Origin: Micavibrio sp.
Lineage (GTDB): Bacteria > Pseudomonadota > Alphaproteobacteria > Micavibrionales > UBA2020
Assembly (NCBI GenBank): GCA_028283745.1
Contig: JAPWJZ010000010.1
Span: 62,001-126,000, forward strand
DNA: 64,000 nucleotides
Direction: 5' to 3'
A program made the position numbers and the translations under genes. The notes under the pieces are model-generated. The model made no database searches. It saw nothing but the letters and a program-made list of their open reading frames with translations, and had not been told where the DNA came from. Below, one piece after another: positions 57,858 through 64,000 of the stretch (its first letter is position 1; each line of letters starts with the position of its first letter).

Positions 57858-59047
57858 GCAAGACCGAAACTCCCATGGCGCTGGCGGGCCTCAAGGTGCT
57901 CGACCTCACTCGCCTTCTCCCCGGCGCCTTCTGTTCCCAGATGCTGGCCGATCTCGGCGCCGATGTCATCAAGATCGAGCAACCCGATGGCGGCGACTAT
58001 AATCGCACCTTTCCGCCGATCTATAAGCAGGAGTCCGGCTCTTTCCTGCTGCTCAACCGTAACAAGCAGAGCATCACCATCGACCTGAAGACGCCAGGCG
58101 GGAAGGAAATATTCCGGCGCATGGCGCGCGATGCCGACGTGTTGCTGGAGGGATTCCGACCCGGCGTCATGGACCGCCTCGGCCTGTCCTACGACAGCCT
58201 GTCGCAAGAAAATCCCGGCCTCGTCTACTGCGCCATCTCGGGGTACGGGCAGACCGGCCCCGACCGGTTGAAGCCCGGCCACGACATGAATTACATGGCC
58301 GAGGCTGGGGCCCTGCAACTGTTCGGCAAGGCAGGCGGAGCGCCGATGGTCCCCGGCCTGTCGATAGCGGATGTTGGCGGCGGGTCGCTGATGGCCACCA
58401 CGGGCATCATGGCCGCCCTGCTGTCGCGCAGCGTCACCAGACGCGGACAGTTCGTCGACGTATCGATGTTCGATGGCTGCATCTCCTGGCTGGCTCTCCA
58501 CGGCGCCGAATATCTGTTCGCCGGGATCGAGCCGCGCGGCGGCGAACGGCCCTTCATCGGTCAGGCGCCCTGCTACAATGTCTACACCTGCTCCGACGGC
58601 AAGCACCTGGCGCTTGGCCTGATCGAACAGCATTTCTGGCATCGCTTCTGCGACGCGATGGACCTCGCGGATCTCAAGGCCGAACAATGGCCCGCCGATG
58701 ACGCCGCCGACCAGCAATTTGCTAGGTTACGCGCCATTTTCGCGACCCAGTCGCGCGATACCTGGGTTGAAAAGCTGGCAAGCGCGGACATCCCGGTCGG
58801 CCCCGTGTTGAGTATGGAAGAAGCGTTCGCCGCCCCGCATGCCCAGCACCGTGAAATGTTGCTGAGTGTGGAACATCCCGTCGAAGGGACGATCCCGCAA
58901 CTCGGCTTCCCAGTGAAATATTCGCATACCCCCTGCTCCATACGTTCAGCACCTCCCCTTCTTGGAGAGCATACCGACCAGATATTGTCAGCGCTGGGAT
59001 ACCGCACTGAAGACATCGCAGCGTTCCGCGAAACGGGCGCCATCTGA
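57854..59047 (+). CDS. CaiB/BaiF family CoA-transferase
   Basis: LAGLKVLDLTRLLPGAFCSQMLADLGADVIKIEQPDGGDYNR...FRPGVMDRLGL...AISGYGQTGP. Confidence 0.93.
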   Translation: MSKTETPMALAGLKVLDLTRLLPGAFCSQMLADLGADVIKIEQPDGGDYNRTFPPIYKQESGSFLLLNRNKQSITIDLKTPGGKEIFRRMARDADVLLEGFRPGVMDRLGLSYDSLSQENPGLVYCAISGYGQTGPDRLKPGHDMNYMAEAGALQLFGKAGGAPMVPGLSIADVGGGSLMATTGIMAALLSRSVTRRGQFVDVSMFDGCISWLALHGAEYLFAGIEPRGGERPFIGQAPCYNVYTCSDGKHLALGLIEQHFWHRFCDAMDLADLKAEQWPADDAADQQFARLRAIFATQSRDTWVEKLASADIPVGPVLSMEEAFAAPHAQHREMLLSVEHPVEGTIPQLGFPVKYSHTPCSIRSAPPLLGEHTDQILSALGYRTEDIAAFRETGAI

Positions 59048-59249
59048 CGGTCATGCCAGTCCCCGCCCGTCTGGAAGGAGCATGACAAACGACGAGACCA
59101 TCTTGGCAAACGATATGCTCAGAGCCGCCGTCTTCGAGACCGAGCCTAGCCAGAGTTCGCTGACCGACCACCCCCTTTTCCCAAATACTCCGCCACGCAG
59201 TGTATCGGAAACAGCCGCGCCCTAGACGGGAAGATAGGCAGGACATGCA

Positions 59250-60941
59250 ATGACCACATTGGCTACCCACGGCGAGAGCGACGGCAAGCGGCCGGAGGAA
59301 CCCCGGCGCAATATGCTTGATTATGCGGCAACTCATCGGACGTTTCGGTTAGACGTACCCTGCACCTTCAATTTCGGCGCCGATGTGGTCGATCGTATCG
59401 CCCACGAAGCCGATGGCCCGGCACTGATCTGGGCCAATGCAGCCGGGGATGAGCAGCGGTTCCTCTATTCCGACATTGCTCGTCTTAGCGCCCGTTTCGC
59501 CTCGATGCTGGCGACGCGCGGCATCGGCAAGGGCGACCGCGTGCTGGTAATGACGCCTCGCATCCCGGAATGGCAGATCGCGATCGTCGGTTGCCTGAAG
59601 CTGGGCGCCGTTCCGATCCCCAGCATCGAAATGTTGACGGCCAAGGACCTCGCATTCCGCGTTCGCCACGCCGGCGTCAGCGCAGTATTTGCACGGGCGG
59701 AAAGCGCACCCAAATTCGAGCAGGTCATGGACGAAGTGTCCGTCAAGATCTCCATCGGCGCCGCAGCCGGGTTCGAGGATTATGCGACCGCGATGTCTAC
59801 CGCCGACGAGGATTTCCTGCCGGTGACAGTCGCTGCCGACGATCCTGCAATCCTGTACTATACCAGCGGTTCCACCGGTGACCCGAAGGGCGTACTTCAT
59901 CCGGCACGCAGTCTATTCGCCTGGAAGGTTTCCGGGCACTATTGGCTCGACCTCGCACCGGGCGACGTCATCTGGTGCACCGCAGACGTCGGCTGGAGCA
60001 AGGCAGGCACGTCTATCCTGTTCGGCCCCTGGGGATGCGGGGCGACCAGCTTCTTCTACGACGGCCCGTTCGATCCCGTCGAACGCCTGCGTCTGCTCGC
60101 CAAATATGGCATCACGGTCTATTGCGCGCCAGGCACCGAACTGTTCCGTATCGTCGATGCGGGCATTGGCGACCATGACATTTCGCGCCTGCGCCATACG
60201 GTTTCGGCCGGGGAGCGCTTAAACGATGTGGTTGCAGACCGCTGGCGTGAGGTAACCGGCCTGCCAGTGCTGGAAGCCTATGGGCAGACTGAAACGCTGA
60301 TGACACTAGCGAATTACGCCTGCACGCCACCGCGGATCGGCTCGATCGGCCTGCCGATGCCGGGGTTGGAGTTGGCAATCGTCGATGACAAGGGCGCGCC
60401 CTTGCCCGTTCGCGAAGAAGGCAATATCGCCCTGAAAATGCCCAACCCGCAGATGATGCTCGGCTATTATAAAGATGATGCCCGCACGGCGGAAAGCTTT
60501 GTCGACGGTGCCCATGGCCGCTGGTTCATCACGGGCGACAAGGGCGTCATGGACGAAGACGGCTATTTCTACCATCGTGGCCGCTCGGACGACGTCATCA
60601 ATTCAGCGGGATACCGCATCGGTCCAAGCGAAGTGGAAAACGCCTTACTCGACCATCCCGCCGTGCTGGAATGTGCCGTAATCGGTGCGCCTCACGGTGA
60701 ACGCGGGGAAATCGTGAAAGCGTTCATCATCTTGCGCGACGGTGTGGTGGCAGACCTCGCCCTTACGCGCAATATTCAGGATCATGTCAAAGCCAGCACT
60801 GCGCCGTATAAGTATCCCCGCGCCGTCGAATATGTGAGCGAACTGCCAAAAACCCACACCGGCAAGATACAACGCAAGGCGTTGCGGGATATGGAAAAGC
60901 AGCGCTTTCTGCAGTCTTCAGGATCTGGCATTGTCGATTAA
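59250..60941 (+). CDS. AMP-dependent acyl-CoA synthetase
   Basis: ILYYTSGSTGDPKGVLH; EAYGQTETLM; TGDKGVMDEDGYFYHRGRSDDVINSAGYRIGP; KTHTGKIQRKALR. Confidence 0.95.
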   Translation: MTTLATHGESDGKRPEEPRRNMLDYAATHRTFRLDVPCTFNFGADVVDRIAHEADGPALIWANAAGDEQRFLYSDIARLSARFASMLATRGIGKGDRVLVMTPRIPEWQIAIVGCLKLGAVPIPSIEMLTAKDLAFRVRHAGVSAVFARAESAPKFEQVMDEVSVKISIGAAAGFEDYATAMSTADEDFLPVTVAADDPAILYYTSGSTGDPKGVLHPARSLFAWKVSGHYWLDLAPGDVIWCTADVGWSKAGTSILFGPWGCGATSFFYDGPFDPVERLRLLAKYGITVYCAPGTELFRIVDAGIGDHDISRLRHTVSAGERLNDVVADRWREVTGLPVLEAYGQTETLMTLANYACTPPRIGSIGLPMPGLELAIVDDKGAPLPVREEGNIALKMPNPQMMLGYYKDDARTAESFVDGAHGRWFITGDKGVMDEDGYFYHRGRSDDVINSAGYRIGPSEVENALLDHPAVLECAVIGAPHGERGEIVKAFIILRDGVVADLALTRNIQDHVKASTAPYKYPRAVEYVSELPKTHTGKIQRKALRDMEKQRFLQSSGSGIVD

Positions 60942-61662
60942 GAATACGCTAGGCGAACCCGCGTTCCGTCAGGTAGCAAGGGCTATCGAAGCAAGAATAT
61001 TGGCGCGGGAGATTGCGCCAGATGAACAACTCCCGACAGAGGTCACACTGGCCGCGCGGCTCGGCGTGAATCGTTCGACGGTACGAGAAGCGATCCGCGT
61101 GCTGGAGCAAAGCGGCTTCGTACGGCGCGAACCCGGCCGAAAAAAGCTCTACGCCTCGATGCCTCGATCACGGGACATCGCCCAGCGACTGACGGTCGCC
61201 ATGGTGATGAACCAAGTGACTTTTGAGGAGCTTTGGGAGGCGATGTATGCGCTGGAACCCGCCGCGGCGGCCGGCGCGGCCAAGCGCTGCACGGACGAAG
61301 ACATCTTAGCGATCGAAGCCAATCTTGCGGCCACGCGCCAGGCACTTGCCGACAGCCTCAGCCTGACCGACCTCGACATCGAATTTCACGATCTTGTCGC
61401 GCGCGCGACCCGTAATCGCGCCATCCAGATGTCGCGTCAGCCGCTGGGAGACTTGTTCTATCCTCCTTTTCATGCCGTCATGTCGCGGCTGAACGCGGGC
61501 CAGCGACTCTTGTTCGCGCATGAGAATATTGCCACTGCAATCCGGGCGCACGACGAGAAGCAGGCGCGCGAGTGGATGGAAAAGCACATACTCGATTTCC
61601 AACGCGGCTATGAATTGGCAAATCTCGACATGGGCGGCCAAGTTGGCATGCCGACCCGCTAA
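60931..61662 (+). CDS. FadR/GntR-family (FCD) transcriptional regulator
   Basis: ILAREIAPDEQLPTEVTLAARLGVNRSTVREAIRVLEQSGFVRREPGRKKLYAS. Confidence 0.9.
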   Translation: MSIKNTLGEPAFRQVARAIEARILAREIAPDEQLPTEVTLAARLGVNRSTVREAIRVLEQSGFVRREPGRKKLYASMPRSRDIAQRLTVAMVMNQVTFEELWEAMYALEPAAAAGAAKRCTDEDILAIEANLAATRQALADSLSLTDLDIEFHDLVARATRNRAIQMSRQPLGDLFYPPFHAVMSRLNAGQRLLFAHENIATAIRAHDEKQAREWMEKHILDFQRGYELANLDMGGQVGMPTR

Positions 61663-61724
61663 CAGCATGAGGCTTCCCTGGCGAAGCGAGCGCCACTCGC
61701 TGGCATTGCGCCGTCAGCGTCCTG

Positions 61725-63227
61725 CTATGCCTCTTCGCACTTGGCCTGCTCCGTAAATAGCGCCAGCACACCGGGGATGCTCACTTTCATCGATGGTGTC
61801 CGCGGCAGGGCATCGACTATAAGAAAACAGACGGGCACATGTGTCGCGGAGAGATGGCGCCGGGCATGTGTTTCTAGCTCGGTCGCTGAAGGCGCAGGCG
61901 ATCCGGGGCTTAACTCGACGGCAGCCACCGGAACTTGACCAAGGCGCATGTCGGGCAATCCCACAACGGCCGCAGCCGCAATTGACGGATGCTTTTGCAA
62001 AGCTTCCACCACCATTTCCGGTATGATCTTGAAGCCGCCGCGCATGATCGCGCCGTCCGCACGTCCCCGATGAAAGATGAAACCATCCTCATCGATCATC
62101 GCAAGGTCGGTGGTGCGTATCCAATCCGGTCCGATCCGCGGCGTGATGACTTCCAGCAACCCCTCTTCACCTGCTGCCAGCGGCTCCCAGGTGACGGGAT
62201 CCACGACACGGAGTTGCGCGCCCGCCCACGGGCGGCCCACGCTGTCAAATTTGTCATCACCGAACGCCTGCCGCAACTCGTAAGTCATGAGCGTGACGGG
62301 TCCACCGAACTCGGTGGCACCATAGGACAGTAGCAGGGGAATATCATACCGCTTTTCAAACGCCCGATGAACCAGCGGATCGATCCCGGCGGCCCCGGAA
62401 CTCACATATTTCAGACTGGAAAGATCCGCGGGGTCGACGTTCTCGGCAAGGACCATCTGCACGCCCGCCGGCGGCAGACCCACTGTCATCGGGCGATATG
62501 TCGTGACGACGTCACGCCAAAGCGAGACGGAAAATTTTTCGGCCAATATCGATGGATGTCCGGCCGCCGCCTTCGGAAGATACGAATAGAGCCCGGAAAT
62601 ATTGCCGAAGGGCAGGAAAATATAGGCGGGCGCCACGGCTGCCCCGCTCGTGTCGACCTTGACAATGTTTTCGCCAACCATGGACCGCGAGATCAGGTCG
62701 AAACTCATCAGAAACCGCTTTGGCACCCCGGTCGTGCCGCTAGTCAGTGTTTCGATGCCCGGCACGGCAAAGGACTCACGATGAGTGCCTGCACCAACCC
62801 GGTCGAGGCCCGGAACCAGATTGATCGGTCGGTGGTCATTGGAATCAACTGCGATGGCGAGCGTTCCGGCAGCCCGAGCTGCGTCTTTGACGACCTCTGT
62901 CCAATCCTGCGTGTCGGCGACGATGGCTGCGAGATTAAGCTGTGCAATATCCGTCGCGATAGCCTCCGCAGATTGAAACGCATAGATCATCACTACCGAA
63001 CGGGAGTCCCGAAGACAGCCCAACAACGACGCCGCGAATGCAGGGCGATTCCGAGCAATGATGCCAATCGGGGTGTCGGCAGAGATACTGGCCGCCTGCA
63101 GAATATCTCCAAGCCGATCGGCAACGAAACGCATCCATCCCCATTCGTAATGGCGATCGCCAAACCGGATAGCGGGTTCTGCGCTGGTGGTCTTGAGCGC
63201 TTCGTTCATGATCGACGCCAACGTCAT
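61725..63227 (-). CDS. AMP-binding (adenylate-forming) CoA ligase family protein
   Basis: ETLTSGTTGVPKRFLMSFD; SYGATEFGGPVT; RTTDLAMIDEDGFIFHRGRADGAIMRGGFKI; RTPSMKVSIPGV. Confidence 0.9.
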   Translation of the reverse strand: MTLASIMNEALKTTSAEPAIRFGDRHYEWGWMRFVADRLGDILQAASISADTPIGIIARNRPAFAASLLGCLRDSRSVVMIYAFQSAEAIATDIAQLNLAAIVADTQDWTEVVKDAARAAGTLAIAVDSNDHRPINLVPGLDRVGAGTHRESFAVPGIETLTSGTTGVPKRFLMSFDLISRSMVGENIVKVDTSGAAVAPAYIFLPFGNISGLYSYLPKAAAGHPSILAEKFSVSLWRDVVTTYRPMTVGLPPAGVQMVLAENVDPADLSSLKYVSSGAAGIDPLVHRAFEKRYDIPLLLSYGATEFGGPVTLMTYELRQAFGDDKFDSVGRPWAGAQLRVVDPVTWEPLAAGEEGLLEVITPRIGPDWIRTTDLAMIDEDGFIFHRGRADGAIMRGGFKIIPEMVVEALQKHPSIAAAAVVGLPDMRLGQVPVAAVELSPGSPAPSATELETHARRHLSATHVPVCFLIVDALPRTPSMKVSIPGVLALFTEQAKCEEA

Positions 63228-63291
63228 TCCCGTGACTCCGTAAAAGGCTCGGCGCTCCAGACCTGGGAAGGCAGATGCCAACGTCGACGAT

Positions 63292-64000
63292 CTAGAGCAA
63301 TTCGACAGCCATCGCAGTCGCCTCACCTCCGCCTATGCACAATGCGGCCACGCCCTTGCGCAGCCCGCGATTTTGGAGCGCGGCAATCAGCGTCACCAAA
63401 ATCCGCGTGCCTGACGCGCCAATCGGATGCCCGAGCGCGGTAGCTCCGCCGTTCACATTCAACACCGCATGCGGAATGCCCAGATCTCGCATCGCGATCA
63501 TTGCAACTACGGCAAATGCTTCGTTGATCTCGAACAGATCGACATTGCTGATCGCCCACCCCGCTTTATCGAGCACCTTGGATATGGCCGGGACCGGAGC
63601 AGTCGTAAAAAGGCCGGGCTGTTGCGCATGGCCGGCGTGAGCAACGACCCTCGCGATCGGCGACAGACCTAGTTTTTCCGCCACACTTGCGCGCGTCATG
63701 ACGATCGCGGCCGCACCGTCAGAGATGGACGAGGCATTCGCGGCCGTCACTGTACCGTCCTTCGCAAAGGCGGCCTTCAAATGCGGAATTTTCTCGGGCA
63801 TCGCCTTGCCCGGCTGTTCATCAGTTTGGACGACATCGACACCCATGCGCGTCTCAATGTCGACGGCGATAAGTTCGCGGTCGAACGCCCCGCCATCGAT
63901 CGCGGCGAGAGCGCGATTGAGCGACGTTAGGGCATAATCATCCTGCGCTTCGCGTGTAAACTGATAGGCGCGTGCTGCGTCCTCGGCAAAAGCCCCCATT
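63292..64000 (-). CDS. thiolase (acetyl-CoA acetyltransferase family), partial at window edge
   Basis: AANASSISDGAAAIVMTRASVAEKLGL...EINEAFAVVAM...NVNGGATALGHPIGASGTRI...ALCIGGGEATAMAVE. Confidence 0.93.
   Translation of the reverse strand, partial: MGAFAEDAARAYQFTREAQDDYALTSLNRALAAIDGGAFDRELIAVDIETRMGVDVVQTDEQPGKAMPEKIPHLKAAFAKDGTVTAANASSISDGAAAIVMTRASVAEKLGLSPIARVVAHAGHAQQPGLFTTAPVPAISKVLDKAGWAISNVDLFEINEAFAVVAMIAMRDLGIPHAVLNVNGGATALGHPIGASGTRILVTLIAALQNRGLRKGVAALCIGGGEATAMAVELL

Overview
The window looks like two unrelated alphaproteobacterial segments joined at about 35,855-35,875. Segment A (1 to ~35.87 kb) is an ordinary chromosomal stretch from an alphaproteobacterium of uncertain lineage. 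It carries puuA/puuB-like genes, fdxA, carD, clpX, sufE, hisS, cobS/cobT plus a J-domain gene, a histidine kinase/response regulator pair, accA, xerD, aroK, aroB, a CorC/CNNM transporter and a degenerate asparagine-synthetase-like gene. Segment B (~35.87-64 kb) resembles a sphingomonad CoA-dependent catabolic cluster. It encodes acyl-CoA dehydrogenases, thiolases, a DUF35/thiolase pair, SDRs, a MaoC-type hydratase, CoA-transferases, ADP- and AMP-forming CoA ligases, amidohydrolases, an MFS transporter and two GntR/FCD regulators. At the junction a TorF-like gene loses its 3' end and an ADP-forming acyl-CoA ligase gene loses its 5' end, which suggests assembly chimerism or illegitimate recombination. 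Main observations: (i) four copies of the palindrome TTGTATACAA, all next to transcription-unit starts in segment B, forming a candidate GntR regulon; (ii) an AsnB-like protein with substitutions in both active sites; (iii) a single-base frameshift in an amidohydrolase; (iv) two small ORFs missing from the ORF track (24 aa and 50 aa); (v) CarD with a histone-H1-like N-terminal tail. I saw no CRISPR array, rRNA, tRNA or clear transposon. No database search was possible, so family names come from recognised motifs and sequence resemblance.
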